This document shows positions 25,291 to 34,882 of a stretch of DNA of 64,000 nucleotides, piece by piece. The translations under genes and the position numbers were made by a program. This stretch comes from Chitinophaga japonensis (GTDB lineage Bacteria; Bacteroidota; Bacteroidia; Chitinophagales; Chitinophagaceae). The DNA lies in contig NZ_VLLG01000003.1 of assembly GCF_007830125.1 (NCBI RefSeq), forward strand, positions 610,247 through 674,246, read 5' to 3'. The notes below the pieces were generated by a model. The model ran no database searches. It was not told where the DNA came from and was given only the letters and a program-made list of their open reading frames with translations. The number at the start of each line of letters is the position of its first letter. Positions within the stretch are counted from its first letter, which is position 1.

Positions 25291-26985
25291 ATGAAGAGGA
25301 GGAAGGTAATTTTATTGGCATTGATAACCTGGGGCACGCTGCATACCGCAAGGGCGCAGTATCCCACCATTCCTAAAGATGTGAAGGCGGCCAGCGAGGC
25401 CGCGCTGAAAGAAGCCGTGCGCCTGTCGGACGAAGCCTGGGAAAAGGCATTGCCCATTGTACAGGAAGAAGCGAAACACGGTAAACCGTATGTGCCCTGG
25501 GCATCACGGCCCATGGACCTGCCGCAGGCGGATATCCCCGCTTTCCCCGGTGCGGAAGGCGGCGGCGCCTATACCGCCGGTGGCCGTGGCGGTAAAGTGT
25601 ACGTGGTGACCAGCCTGGCAGACCGCGGCCCCGGCACCCTGCGCGAGGCCTGTGAAAAAGGCGGCGCCCGCATCATTGTATTTAACGTGGCCGGGATCAT
25701 CCGGCTGAAAAGCCCGTTGATCATCCGGGCGCCCTACATCACCATTGCAGGGCAAACCGCTCCCGGCGATGGCGTGTGCGTGGCCGGTGAGTCCGTATGG
25801 ATCAATACGCATGATGTGATCATCCGCTACATGCGCTTCCGCCGCGGCGCTACCGATGTGGGCCGCCGGGACGATGCGCTGGGCGGCAACCCGGTGGGCA
25901 ACATCATCATCGATCATTGCTCTACGAGCTGGGGCCTGGATGAGAACATCTCCATGTACCGGCATATGTATGATCCCGGTGACGGTTCCAAAGAGGAAAA
26001 GCTGCCTACGGTGAATATCACCATCCAGAACTGTATCTCCTCTGAAGCGCTGGCCACTTATAACCACGCTTTCGGCAGCACCCTGGGCGGCGAGAACTGT
26101 ACGTTCATGCGCAACCTCTGGGCCTGCAATACCGGCCGTAATCCTTCCATCGGCTGGTATGGCCAGTTCAATTTCGTGAACAACGTGATATTCAACTGGC
26201 ATCACCGCAGCATGGATGGCGGCGATTACCGCGCACTATATAACATCATCAACAACTATTACAAGCCCGGCCCCAGCACACCGAAGGACGAGCCGGTGGG
26301 CCACCGTATCCTGAAGCCGGAATCCGGCCGCAGCAAGCTGCCCTACCAGGTGTTCGGCCGCTGTTACGTGAATGGCAACATCATGGAAGGCCATGAAAAG
26401 GTGACCAAAGACAACTGGGCCGGCGGCGTACAGATAGAGGATATGCCGGATGCGGGCCACTACCGCGATGATATGCGGGTGGCGAAACCCTTCCCCCTGC
26501 CGCCTATGCGGGTGATGTCCGCCCGCGAAGCCTATAAATTTGTGCTGGACAATGCAGGCGCCACGCTGCCCCGCCGCGATCCCGTGGATACCCGCGTGAT
26601 AGCGCAGGTGCGCACCGGTAAGATCCGGTACAGGGAGGGATCGGAAACCAGTGTAGGCACTGAGTACATTAAACGCCGCCTGCCGGAGGACGCCTACAAA
26701 CAGGGCGTTATTTTCGATGTAAGCCAGGTAGGCGGTTACCCGGAATATAAAGGCACGCCTTACCGGGATGCAGACAGCGATGGCATGCCGGATACCTGGG
26801 AAACCAAACATGGCCTGAACCCGCACGACGCATCCGATGCCGTGAAGGATATGAACGGCGACGGCTATACCAACATTGAGAAATTCATTAATGGTATCAA
26901 CCCGGAGCAGAAAATGGACTGGAAGAACCCGAAGAACAACATTAACACACTAATTGGTAAAACAGGCGGCCAGTGGGGCCGTTGA
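25291..26985 (+). CDS. Pectate lyase, PL1-type right-handed beta-helix with C-terminal calcium-binding repeat
   Basis: The product has 564 residues and a signal peptide ending in TARAQ. After a helical lead-in (residues 20-75), the parallel beta-helix starts at FPGAEGGGAYTAGGRGGKVY. It carries the PL1-family features LADRGPGTLREAC, ITIAGQTAPGDGVCV, IIRYMRFRRGATDVGRRDDA and IIDHCSTSWGLDEN. The end has an EF-hand-like/dockerin-like stretch DADSDGMPDTWE ... DMNGDGYTNIEKFING, which often marks secreted enzymes that need calcium. It would cleave polygalacturonate by beta-elimination outside the cell or at the surface, making unsaturated oligogalacturonides for SusCD. The gene follows susD by 27 bp. 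Confidence 0.9.
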   Translation: MKRRKVILLALITWGTLHTARAQYPTIPKDVKAASEAALKEAVRLSDEAWEKALPIVQEEAKHGKPYVPWASRPMDLPQADIPAFPGAEGGGAYTAGGRGGKVYVVTSLADRGPGTLREACEKGGARIIVFNVAGIIRLKSPLIIRAPYITIAGQTAPGDGVCVAGESVWINTHDVIIRYMRFRRGATDVGRRDDALGGNPVGNIIIDHCSTSWGLDENISMYRHMYDPGDGSKEEKLPTVNITIQNCISSEALATYNHAFGSTLGGENCTFMRNLWACNTGRNPSIGWYGQFNFVNNVIFNWHHRSMDGGDYRALYNIINNYYKPGPSTPKDEPVGHRILKPESGRSKLPYQVFGRCYVNGNIMEGHEKVTKDNWAGGVQIEDMPDAGHYRDDMRVAKPFPLPPMRVMSAREAYKFVLDNAGATLPRRDPVDTRVIAQVRTGKIRYREGSETSVGTEYIKRRLPEDAYKQGVIFDVSQVGGYPEYKGTPYRDADSDGMPDTWETKHGLNPHDASDAVKDMNGDGYTNIEKFINGINPEQKMDWKNPKNNINTLIGKTGGQWGR

Positions 26986-27000
26986 TAACAATATACTGGT

Positions 27001-27654
27001 ATGAAAAGGTTTCTGTATTTATTTTTATCAGGATGGCTGCTGGCTGCAGCGCCGGCGCAGGCGCAAACCAGCGCTGACGCGGATGCGGAATACACCCGGG
27101 TGATCACCCGGCGCGCCGATAAGATCGTGACGCCGCTGGAGCTGAAGGACAAGGACAAAGCGCTGCAGGTGCGGGACATCATCGTGGCGCAGTACCGCTA
27201 CCTCAACGAGGTGCATACTGCCCGCGATACGCAGATCAAGGCGGCCAAAGCGGAGCTGAAAGAGGACAAGGATGCCCTGGAGGTCCGCCGGAAAGCCATT
27301 GAAGAAGCGGCTGAGCGCAAGCTGGACGAGCGCCACCAGGAGTACCTGGCCCGGCTTTCCGCAAAGCTTACGCCGCAGCAGGTAGACCAGGTGAAGGACG
27401 GCATGACCTACGGCGTGGCGCCGCTCACTTACCGCGTGTACAACGAGATACTGCCCAACCTGACGGAGCAGCAGAAAAAGCAGATCAAAGACTGGCTGGA
27501 GGAAGCGCGGGAGCACGCCATGGATGCGGGATCATCAAAGAAGAAACATTGGTGGTTTGGAAAATACAAAGGCCGCATCAACAACTATCTTTCTGCGGCC
27601 GGCTATAATATGAAGGAAGAAGAAAAGAAGTGGAAAGAACGGGAAAAGATATGA
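27001..27654 (+). CDS. Secreted DUF3826 family protein
   Basis: A 217-residue protein with a signal peptide (MKRFLYLFLSGWLLAAAPAQAQ). The mature part is almost all charged helix (LKDKDKALQVRDIIVAQYRYLNEVH, KAAKAELKEDKDALEVRRKA, LTPQQVDQVKDGMTYGV) ending in WWFGKYKGRINNYLSAAGY. The pattern matches DUF3826, a family of unknown function found often beside pectate lyase genes in Bacteroidota PULs. It sits 15 bp after the PL1 gene. The helical, charged character suggests a periplasmic scaffold or regulator-like role rather than an enzyme, but nothing in the sequence settles this. The stop codon TGA is the start of a purine-rich hairpin. Confidence 0.82.
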   Translation: MKRFLYLFLSGWLLAAAPAQAQTSADADAEYTRVITRRADKIVTPLELKDKDKALQVRDIIVAQYRYLNEVHTARDTQIKAAKAELKEDKDALEVRRKAIEEAAERKLDERHQEYLARLSAKLTPQQVDQVKDGMTYGVAPLTYRVYNEILPNLTEQQKKQIKDWLEEAREHAMDAGSSKKKHWWFGKYKGRINNYLSAAGYNMKEEEKKWKEREKI

Positions 27655-27700
27655 AGTAAGAAGTAAGATGCAGGAAGTCTTACTTCATACTTCTTACTTC
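27653..27700 (+). repeat. Purine heptad repeat with complementary arm after the DUF3826 stop
   Basis: Two heptads GAAGTAA begin within the TGA stop codon. The left arm GAAGTAAGAAGT (27653-27664) pairs perfectly over 12 bp with ACTTCTTACTTC (27689-27700). The hairpin is followed by seven A residues rather than T, so it is not a classic terminator on this strand. It lies 13 bp before the next start codon. Confidence 0.75.
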
Positions 27701-27713
27701 AAAAAAACACCTG

Positions 27714-30700
27714 ATGAATCAAAGACTCAGACTAACTACCATATTAATCTTACTGGTAGCTTCGGTGCATGCGCAAAAAAAGCCGAAGCAGCCAAAACCC
27801 CTGCCGCCGGTATCCCAGGATGCCGGCGGCAGGTTAGTATATGTATCGGACGCGCAGGGCAACCGCGTACCGGATTTTTCCTATTGCGGTTATATGGCCA
27901 GCGAACAGCCCATCCCCCGGGTGCCGGTACGCATGGTGGTGCCGCCCGTAAAAGGCGACGCTACCCTGCCCATACAGGCGGCGCTGGACTATGTGGCGGC
28001 ATTGCCGCCCGATGCACAGGGGTTTCGCGGGGCTGTGTTGCTGGGGCCGGGGCAGTATACCATTAACGGCAGCCTGCTGATACGCGCCTCCGGCGTAGTG
28101 CTGCGCGGCAGCGGCATGGGGGAGCAGGGCACCGTACTGCTGGGAGCCGGTACCACCCGGCAAACACTGCTGCGTATTGCCGGTAAGAACGACCGGCAGG
28201 TAGCAGCGCCGGTAAGGATCACTGCTGCTTATGTGCCGGTGAATGCGCGAACCCTGGAGCTGGCTGCTGTAAAGGGGTTGAAGGCGGGTGACCCCGTGCT
28301 CGTGCATCGCCCCTCCACTAAAGCATGGATACAGGAGCTAAGCATGGACCACCTGGGCGGCGGCCTTACCACCCTGGCCTGGAAGCCCGGTGAGCGCGAT
28401 ATTTACTGGGACCGCACCATAGTAGCGGTAGACGGTAATACCGTTACGCTGGATGCGCCGCTTACCACCGCGCTGGACACCGCTTATGGCGGCGGTACGC
28501 TGGCCGCTTACCAGTGGCCGGGCCGCATCAGCCGCGCCGGCGTGGAAAACCTGCGTTGTGTGTCTGCCTGGGACCATCGCAGCCCTAAAGATGAAGATCA
28601 CCGCTGGATGGCCATTACCCTGGAAAATGTAAGCGATGCCTGGGTGCGCCAGGTCTCCTTTGCGCATTTCGCCGGCTCGGCCGTGGCGGTGCTGGAAACG
28701 GCCCGCCGCGTAACGGTGGAAGATTGTAAATCGCTGTCGCCCGTGTCTGAAACAGGCGGGCAACGCCGGTATACCTTCCATACCTCCGGGCAGCAAACGC
28801 TTTTCCAGCGCTGTTATTCGGAATACGGTTATCACGATTTTTCCGCCGGCTTTTGTGCAGCCGGTCCCAATGCGTTTGTGCAATGTGATGCGCACCGGCC
28901 CCTTAGCTACAGCGGCGCCATTGACAGTTGGGCCTCCGGCCTGCTGCTGGATGTGGTGAATATTGACGGGCAGGCGTTGGGCTTTCCCAACCGGGGGCAG
29001 GATGGCCAGGGTGCGGGCTGGAGCGCCGCCAACAGCATGTTGTGGCAATGCAGCGCCGCGCTGGTATACTGCACCCGTCCGCCCACCGCTGCCAACTGGG
29101 CGTTTGGCACCTGGGCGCAGTTCACCGGGGATGGCTACTGGGGGGAATCCAATGAGCATATCCGTCCGCGCAGCCTGTACTACGCGCAACTGGCGGAACG
29201 CCTCGGCCGGGATGTATCGCAGCAGGCGCAGTTGATGCCCGTCGGTTCCGAAGCATCCAGCAGCCCTACCGTGGAGCAGGCGGCGGAGCTGACAGCCGCC
29301 GCAGAGGAGCCCCTGCTGCAGTTGCAGGAATGGATAGACCTGTCCGCGCAGCGGAACCCCATCCCGGTAGCGCATAACGGCATCAAAACGATCAACGATA
29401 TTGGCTATACGAAGCCTGCTGCGCCTGTTGCCGCTCCGCCGATGCAGATCAGCAGCGGCTGGCTGGTGCGCGGCCGCACCGTGCTGGCCGGCCGCCATTA
29501 TGAAGTGCCCTGGTGGCGCGGCAATGTGAGGCCCGACGGCATACAGGAAGCCCGCCCGCACATCACCCGTTTTGTGCCCGGCCGTACCGGTACGGGGCTG
29601 ACGGACGACCTGCAGGAAGTGGCCGCCTGGATGAAGGAAAAGAACTTTGTTTCACTGGAGCACAATTACGGCCTCTGGTACGAGCGCCGCCGCGACGATC
29701 ATGAGCGCGTGCGCCGCCTGGACGGGGATGTATGGCCGCCCTTTTGCGAGCTGCCTTTTGCCCGCAGCGGGCAGGGAACCGCCTGGGACGGGTTGAGCAA
29801 ATATGATCTTACAAAGTATAATCGCTGGTACTGGCGCCGGCTGCAGCAGTTTGCCGGCCTGGCAGACCAGCAGGGGCTGGTGCTGGTGCACCAGGATTAT
29901 TTCCAGCACAACATACTGGAAGCCGGCGCGCACTGGGCGGATTTTCCCTGGCGGCCGGCCAACAACATCAACGGGACCGGCTTCCCGGAACCGCCGCCCT
30001 ATGCAGGCGATAAACGCATTTTCCTTGACGCGCAGTTCTATGATGTAAGCCACCCGGCGCGACAACCGCTGCACCGCGCATATATCCGCCGGTGCATGGA
30101 GAACTTCGCCAACAACAACGGCGTGATCCATTATACCGGGGCGGAATTTACCGGTCCCCTGTCCTTTGTGCAATATTGGATAGACGTGGTCCTGGAATGG
30201 GAAAAAGAGACCGGTAAAAAAGCCACCCTGGGTCTGAGCGTGACAAAGGATGTGCAGGACGCCATACTGGCCGATCCTGTACGCTCCAAAGCAATATCCG
30301 TGATAGATATCCGCCAGTGGCATTATGAGCCGGATGGCAGCCTGTATGCGCCCAAAGGGGGGCAGCACCTGGCACCCCGCCAGCATGCGCGGCTGCTGAA
30401 GCCGAAGGACAGCAATTTTGAGCAGGTGTACCGCGCCGTGCGCGAGTACCGGGAGCGTTACCCGGACAAGGCGGTGATCTATTCCGCCGGCAGGTACGAT
30501 GCCTGGGCCTGGGCGGCCTTTATGGCCGGCGGCTCCCTGGCGGCCATACCCGCCGTCGATGATGATGGCTTCCTGCAGGCCGCATCCGCCATGCAGCCGG
30601 TAGACCTGCCCGCTGCGCCGCAGGGGCAATGGGCACTGGGTAATAACGCAAAGGGATATATTATTTACAACCGCACGCCCGGCAAGGTAGCGCTGAACCT

Positions 30701-30848
30701 GGCAGCCCTGGCCGGTACCTGCCATATAGCATGGATAGACCCGGAAAACGGCCGTATCCTGGAAAAGGAAAAGGTAAAGGGCGGCCGGCAGCTAAGCCTG
30801 CAAAGCCCCGCCGCAGGGCCGGTAGTGCTATGGATCAAAAAAGGATAA
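27714..30848 (+). CDS. Large secreted beta-helix protein with C-terminal TIM-barrel-like region (DUF6298/DUF4955-like)
   Basis: This 1,044-residue protein has a signal peptide (LRLTTILILLVASVHAQ). Residues about 75-480 read as a parallel beta-helix (LPIQAALDYVAALPPDA, GAVLLGPGQYTINGSLLIRASGVVLRGSG, RRVTVEDCKSLSPVSETGGQ). From about 615 the protein changes character (ITRFVPGRTGTGLTDDLQEV, NYGLWYERRRDDHERV, YNRWYWRRLQQFAGLADQQGLVLVHQDYF, IHYTGAEFTGPLSFVQYW, VIYSAGRYDAWAWAAFMAGGSL) and looks like a TIM-barrel enzyme with conserved acidic and aromatic residues. I believe it belongs with the DUF6298/DUF4955 proteins of Bacteroidota but cannot confirm this. Its activity is unknown. The context suggests a pectin side-chain enzyme with a lyase-like helix. 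The next gene begins 2 bp after its stop. Confidence 0.7.
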   Translation: MNQRLRLTTILILLVASVHAQKKPKQPKPLPPVSQDAGGRLVYVSDAQGNRVPDFSYCGYMASEQPIPRVPVRMVVPPVKGDATLPIQAALDYVAALPPDAQGFRGAVLLGPGQYTINGSLLIRASGVVLRGSGMGEQGTVLLGAGTTRQTLLRIAGKNDRQVAAPVRITAAYVPVNARTLELAAVKGLKAGDPVLVHRPSTKAWIQELSMDHLGGGLTTLAWKPGERDIYWDRTIVAVDGNTVTLDAPLTTALDTAYGGGTLAAYQWPGRISRAGVENLRCVSAWDHRSPKDEDHRWMAITLENVSDAWVRQVSFAHFAGSAVAVLETARRVTVEDCKSLSPVSETGGQRRYTFHTSGQQTLFQRCYSEYGYHDFSAGFCAAGPNAFVQCDAHRPLSYSGAIDSWASGLLLDVVNIDGQALGFPNRGQDGQGAGWSAANSMLWQCSAALVYCTRPPTAANWAFGTWAQFTGDGYWGESNEHIRPRSLYYAQLAERLGRDVSQQAQLMPVGSEASSSPTVEQAAELTAAAEEPLLQLQEWIDLSAQRNPIPVAHNGIKTINDIGYTKPAAPVAAPPMQISSGWLVRGRTVLAGRHYEVPWWRGNVRPDGIQEARPHITRFVPGRTGTGLTDDLQEVAAWMKEKNFVSLEHNYGLWYERRRDDHERVRRLDGDVWPPFCELPFARSGQGTAWDGLSKYDLTKYNRWYWRRLQQFAGLADQQGLVLVHQDYFQHNILEAGAHWADFPWRPANNINGTGFPEPPPYAGDKRIFLDAQFYDVSHPARQPLHRAYIRRCMENFANNNGVIHYTGAEFTGPLSFVQYWIDVVLEWEKETGKKATLGLSVTKDVQDAILADPVRSKAISVIDIRQWHYEPDGSLYAPKGGQHLAPRQHARLLKPKDSNFEQVYRAVREYRERYPDKAVIYSAGRYDAWAWAAFMAGGSLAAIPAVDDDGFLQAASAMQPVDLPAAPQGQWALGNNAKGYIIYNRTPGKVALNLAALAGTCHIAWIDPENGRILEKEKVKGGRQLSLQSPAAGPVVLWIKKG

Positions 30849-30850
30849 TC

Positions 30851-33800
30851 ATGCATAGGATCAATACGATACTGTTTTTGTTATTACTCGCGCCGGGCAT
30901 TAGCGCCGGGGCGCAATCGCAACGTACCGGCCGCCTGCAGGTATCGGCCAACGGCCGGTATATCACCACCGCTTCCGGCGCGCCCTTTTTCTGGCTGGGC
31001 GATACGGGCTGGCTGCTGTTCAACAAGCTGAACCGGGACGATGCGGAAAAATACCTGGAAGACCGCCGGGAAAAAGGCTTCAACGTGATTCAGGCAATGC
31101 TGGTGCACAACGCCCGGCAGGTAAATGCCTATGGCGACTCCGCCCTGCATAACCGGGATGTGACGCAGCCGGCCGTTACAGCAGGCAATGATGTGGCGGA
31201 TGCGGCGCAGTATGATTACTGGGACCACGTGGACTACATCGTTGACAAAGCAGCGGAAAAAGGCATCTACATGGCGCTGGTGCCGGTATGGGGCAGCAAT
31301 GTAAAGGCCGGGTTGGTGAACCGGCAGCAGGCAAAGACCTATGCTGCCTGGCTGGCCGCCCGCTATAAGGACCGCCCCAACATCATCTGGCTGAATGGCG
31401 GCGACATTAAGGGCAGCGACTCTACGGAGGTCTGGAAAGTGCTGGGCCATACCCTGCGCGCGCAGGACCCGCATCATTTGATCACCTTCCATCCGCGCGG
31501 GCGCACACCGTCTTCGCAGTGGTTTCATAATGAGCCCTGGCTGGACTTTAATATGTTCCAGTCCGGCCACCGCAGGTACAACCAGGACACGTCTGCCAAT
31601 GAGCAGTTGCATTATGGAGAGGACAACTGGAAATACGTTGCCGCGGATTACCGGGAAAAGCCTGCGAAACCCACGCTGGATGGAGAGCCTTCCTATGAAG
31701 GTATTCCCCAGGGCCTGCATAACCCTTCGGAGCCGTACTGGACAGACAGTGATGTGCGGCGCTACGGCTACTGGTCCGTATTTGCCGGCGGCGCGGGCTA
31801 CACCTACGGGCACAATGCAGTGATGCAGATGCACCGCCCCGGCGATACGGAGGGCAATTACGGTGTAAAGGATTACTGGTATAACGCAATCAATGACCCC
31901 GGCGCGGAGCAGATGGTGCACCTGAAAAAACTGTTGCTGTCCCGCCCGTATTTTGAGCGGGTGCCGGACCAGTCGCTGATAGCCGGGGACCCCGGTGAGC
32001 GCTACAACCGCCTGCTGGCCACCAGGGGGCAGCAATACGCTTTTATATACACTTACAACGGCCGCACCATGCAGGTACGCATGGGCAAAATTGCCGGCGA
32101 TTCCGTAAAGGCGTCCTGGTATGATCCCCGCAACGGGCAGCTAAGGCCCGTCGGCAAATTCCGCAACAAAGGCATTGCCACCTTTGACCCGCCCGGTGAA
32201 CAGCGCAACGGCAATGACTGGGTGCTGGTGCTGGATACGGATGTGCCGGGCCGGGAAGTATACCTGTTCACCTCGTTCCGCGAACCGGCTACCGATGGCC
32301 TGCATTTCCTGTACAGCTATGACGGTTATCACTGGCTGGACATGGGCCGTTCCTTCCTGCACCCGGAAATTGGCGCCAATAAACTGATGCGCGATCCCTC
32401 CATGGTACAGGGGCCGGACGGCACTTTCCACCTGGTGTGGACCAGCGGCTGGAAAGGCGACAAAGGCTTCGGCTATGCCAGCTCCAAAGACCTGCTGCAC
32501 TGGTCGGAGCAGCAGTTTATTCCCGTAATGGAGCAGGAGCCCAACACAGTAAACGTGTGGGCGCCGGAGTTATATTATGACGAGGCCACCGCGCAGTTCA
32601 TTATCATCTGGGCCTCCACCATTCCGCACCGTTTTCCACGGGGTGCAGAAGCGGAGGATAACAACCACCGCATGTATTATGTCACCACGAAGGACTTTAA
32701 AACATTCTCCCCCGCCAAACTGTTTCTGGACCCCGGTTTCAGCGTTATCGACGCCGTGATCATGCAGCAGGCGGCCGGGAAATACGTGCTGGTGCTGAAA
32801 GATAATACCCGCCCGGAAAGGAATATCAAAGTAGCTTTTGGCAACAAGGCGCTGGGACCGTATACCGGCGTGTCGGCCCCTTTCACCGGGCATTTTACAG
32901 AAGGACCTACGGTGACGAAGGCAGGAAAGGACTGGCTCATCTACTTTGATGCCTACCGCGATAAAGCATACGGCGCGGTAAAGACAACGGATTTTAAAAC
33001 ATTCACGGACATATCAGCGGATGTGCTGGTGCCGGAAGGGCACAAGCACGGTACGATCATTAAAGTAAAGGAAACAGTGCTGGATCAATTGTTAGTGTCA
33101 CCCCCCTCCGGGGATACCGTACATTATACCGGTCACACGCGTGTAAATATCGACTATCATCACGGGCAGTTGAGCCCGGCTATGGGCGTGCACAACATAC
33201 AGGTGATGCGCGCCAACCGCGAGCACCCGGAAAAAGCCGATGGCATGGGATGGACCTACAACCACGCCCCCATGCTGGCCTACTGGAACCATACTTTTTA
33301 CCTGGAATACCTGAGCGACAAGGTAGGGGAGCATATTCCGCCGGGGCAAACCCTGCTGGTCACCTCAAAGGATGGCTACAACTGGGAAAAGCCGGTCGTA
33401 CTGTTCCCGCCCTATAAAATTCCTGACGGCACTACCAAGGACGGGTATCCCGGCGTGGCAAAGGACCTGTATGCCGTTATGCACCAGCGCATGGGCTTTT
33501 ATACGTCAAAGCAAAAGCGCCTGCTGGCACTGGCCTACTACGGCATTTGCCTGGACATCAAAGATGATCCCAATGACGGGAAGGGCATTGGCCGCGTAGT
33601 GCGGGAAATATTGCCGGACGGGCGTTTCGGGCCGATCTATTTCATTCGTTACAACCACGGCTGGAATGCGCAGAACACCTCCTACCCGTTTTATACGGAA
33701 AGCAGGGACAAAGGATTTGTTGCCGCCTGTAACGAGCTGCTGGCCGATCCGCTGGCCACCCAGCAGTGGAACGAGGAAGCGGACCGGGACGATCCCCTGA

Positions 33801-34882
33801 TACCGCTGAAGAAACAATACAAGGCGCTTAGCTATTATCACCTGCCGGATGGCCGCGTGGCAGGCTTGTGGAAACATGCCGTGACCGCTATCAGTAATGA
33901 CAACGGCAAAACCTGGCCAGAGTCTGCCCATAGGGCGCCCGGCTTTGTGAACGCCAATGCCAAGATATGGGGGCAGCGTACTTCCGACGGCCGCTATGCT
34001 ACGGTATACAATCCTTCGGACTACCGCTGGCCGCTGGGCATTTCCACCAGCAGGGACGGGCTGGAATATACCAACCTGCTGCTGGTGCACGGGGAAATAT
34101 CGCCCCTGCGCTATCACGGTCATTTCAAGGACTACGGACCGCAGTATGTGCGCGGCATTACGGAAGGCAACGGTACGCCGCCGGATGGCAAGCTGTGGGT
34201 AACCTACAGCATGAGCAAGGAAGATATCTGGGTGTCCTCCATACCCGTACCGGTAAAAGGAGCCGCCACGGAACCGGTGAATGAAGTGTTCAAACACATG
34301 GACCCTGCCACAGCCCTGGAAAAATGGAACATTTACAGTCCCCAATGGTCGCCGGTAAAAATGGAGCAGGGCGCTGACGGCCCGGCGCTGGTGCTGCGGG
34401 ATTGGGACCGTTATGACTATGCGAAAGCAGAGCGCCTGTTCCCCGCCACGCAACAGGGCACGGTAGCGTTTTCCGTTACGCCGGCGCAGAACAACAAGGG
34501 CATGCTGCAGGCAGAGCTGCAGGATGCAAAAGGCAGCCCCGCCATCCGGCTGATCTTTGACGCCGACAGCCTGCTGCATGCCAAGGCCGGCGCCAAGTTC
34601 AAAAACCTTTTGCGTTACGAAGCCGGCAAGACCTATAACATTCGTATCACCTTCAATACCGTCAGCCGTTTTTATACCGTGAACGTAAACGGCAAAGACG
34701 TGCTTACCCAACTCACCTTTGCGCCGGTGCACGGCCTGGAGCGCATGGTGTTCCGCACCGGCATGCCGCGTCATTTCCCGAATGCAGATACGCCTGCTGC
34801 GCAAACCTACGACCTGCCGCAGGCCGGGGAGCCGGAAGAAGAAGCTGTTTTTTATATCGGATCATTGAAAACCAGTAAATAG
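30851..34882 (+). CDS. Multi-enzyme: GH140-like (DUF4038) + GH43-like propeller + second propeller + LamG-like domain
   Basis: From the ATG at 30851 the protein has 1,343 residues and a signal peptide (MHRINTILFLLLLAPGISAGAQ). Residues about 25-370 are a DUF4038/GH140-type barrel (LQVSANGRYITTASGAPFFW, LEDRREKGFNVIQAMLVHN, NIIWLNGGDIKGSD, TLDGEPSYEGIPQG), the family of RG-II apiosidase BT1012. A collagen-binding-like sandwich runs to about 463. Residues 465-748 are a GH43-like propeller (KLMRDPSMVQGPDGTFHLVW, NVWAPELYYDEAT, SVIDAVIM). Residues about 750-1147 form a further propeller (YNHAPMLAYWNHTFYLEYLS). The last 195 residues look like a laminin-G-type sandwich. Three possible active sites in one chain is rare. 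The frame extends upstream to 30731, but that part overlaps the previous gene and is basic and repetitive, so I reject it. The spacing of 2 bp implies translational coupling. Confidence 0.85.
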   Translation: MHRINTILFLLLLAPGISAGAQSQRTGRLQVSANGRYITTASGAPFFWLGDTGWLLFNKLNRDDAEKYLEDRREKGFNVIQAMLVHNARQVNAYGDSALHNRDVTQPAVTAGNDVADAAQYDYWDHVDYIVDKAAEKGIYMALVPVWGSNVKAGLVNRQQAKTYAAWLAARYKDRPNIIWLNGGDIKGSDSTEVWKVLGHTLRAQDPHHLITFHPRGRTPSSQWFHNEPWLDFNMFQSGHRRYNQDTSANEQLHYGEDNWKYVAADYREKPAKPTLDGEPSYEGIPQGLHNPSEPYWTDSDVRRYGYWSVFAGGAGYTYGHNAVMQMHRPGDTEGNYGVKDYWYNAINDPGAEQMVHLKKLLLSRPYFERVPDQSLIAGDPGERYNRLLATRGQQYAFIYTYNGRTMQVRMGKIAGDSVKASWYDPRNGQLRPVGKFRNKGIATFDPPGEQRNGNDWVLVLDTDVPGREVYLFTSFREPATDGLHFLYSYDGYHWLDMGRSFLHPEIGANKLMRDPSMVQGPDGTFHLVWTSGWKGDKGFGYASSKDLLHWSEQQFIPVMEQEPNTVNVWAPELYYDEATAQFIIIWASTIPHRFPRGAEAEDNNHRMYYVTTKDFKTFSPAKLFLDPGFSVIDAVIMQQAAGKYVLVLKDNTRPERNIKVAFGNKALGPYTGVSAPFTGHFTEGPTVTKAGKDWLIYFDAYRDKAYGAVKTTDFKTFTDISADVLVPEGHKHGTIIKVKETVLDQLLVSPPSGDTVHYTGHTRVNIDYHHGQLSPAMGVHNIQVMRANREHPEKADGMGWTYNHAPMLAYWNHTFYLEYLSDKVGEHIPPGQTLLVTSKDGYNWEKPVVLFPPYKIPDGTTKDGYPGVAKDLYAVMHQRMGFYTSKQKRLLALAYYGICLDIKDDPNDGKGIGRVVREILPDGRFGPIYFIRYNHGWNAQNTSYPFYTESRDKGFVAACNELLADPLATQQWNEEADRDDPLIPLKKQYKALSYYHLPDGRVAGLWKHAVTAISNDNGKTWPESAHRAPGFVNANAKIWGQRTSDGRYATVYNPSDYRWPLGISTSRDGLEYTNLLLVHGEISPLRYHGHFKDYGPQYVRGITEGNGTPPDGKLWVTYSMSKEDIWVSSIPVPVKGAATEPVNEVFKHMDPATALEKWNIYSPQWSPVKMEQGADGPALVLRDWDRYDYAKAERLFPATQQGTVAFSVTPAQNNKGMLQAELQDAKGSPAIRLIFDADSLLHAKAGAKFKNLLRYEAGKTYNIRITFNTVSRFYTVNVNGKDVLTQLTFAPVHGLERMVFRTGMPRHFPNADTPAAQTYDLPQAGEPEEEAVFYIGSLKTSK

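Noticed and set aside
30731..30850. Upstream extension of the multi-enzyme frame
   Set aside because: It overlaps the preceding gene, is Lys/Arg/Pro/Gly-rich and would bury the signal peptide that begins at the ATG at 30851.
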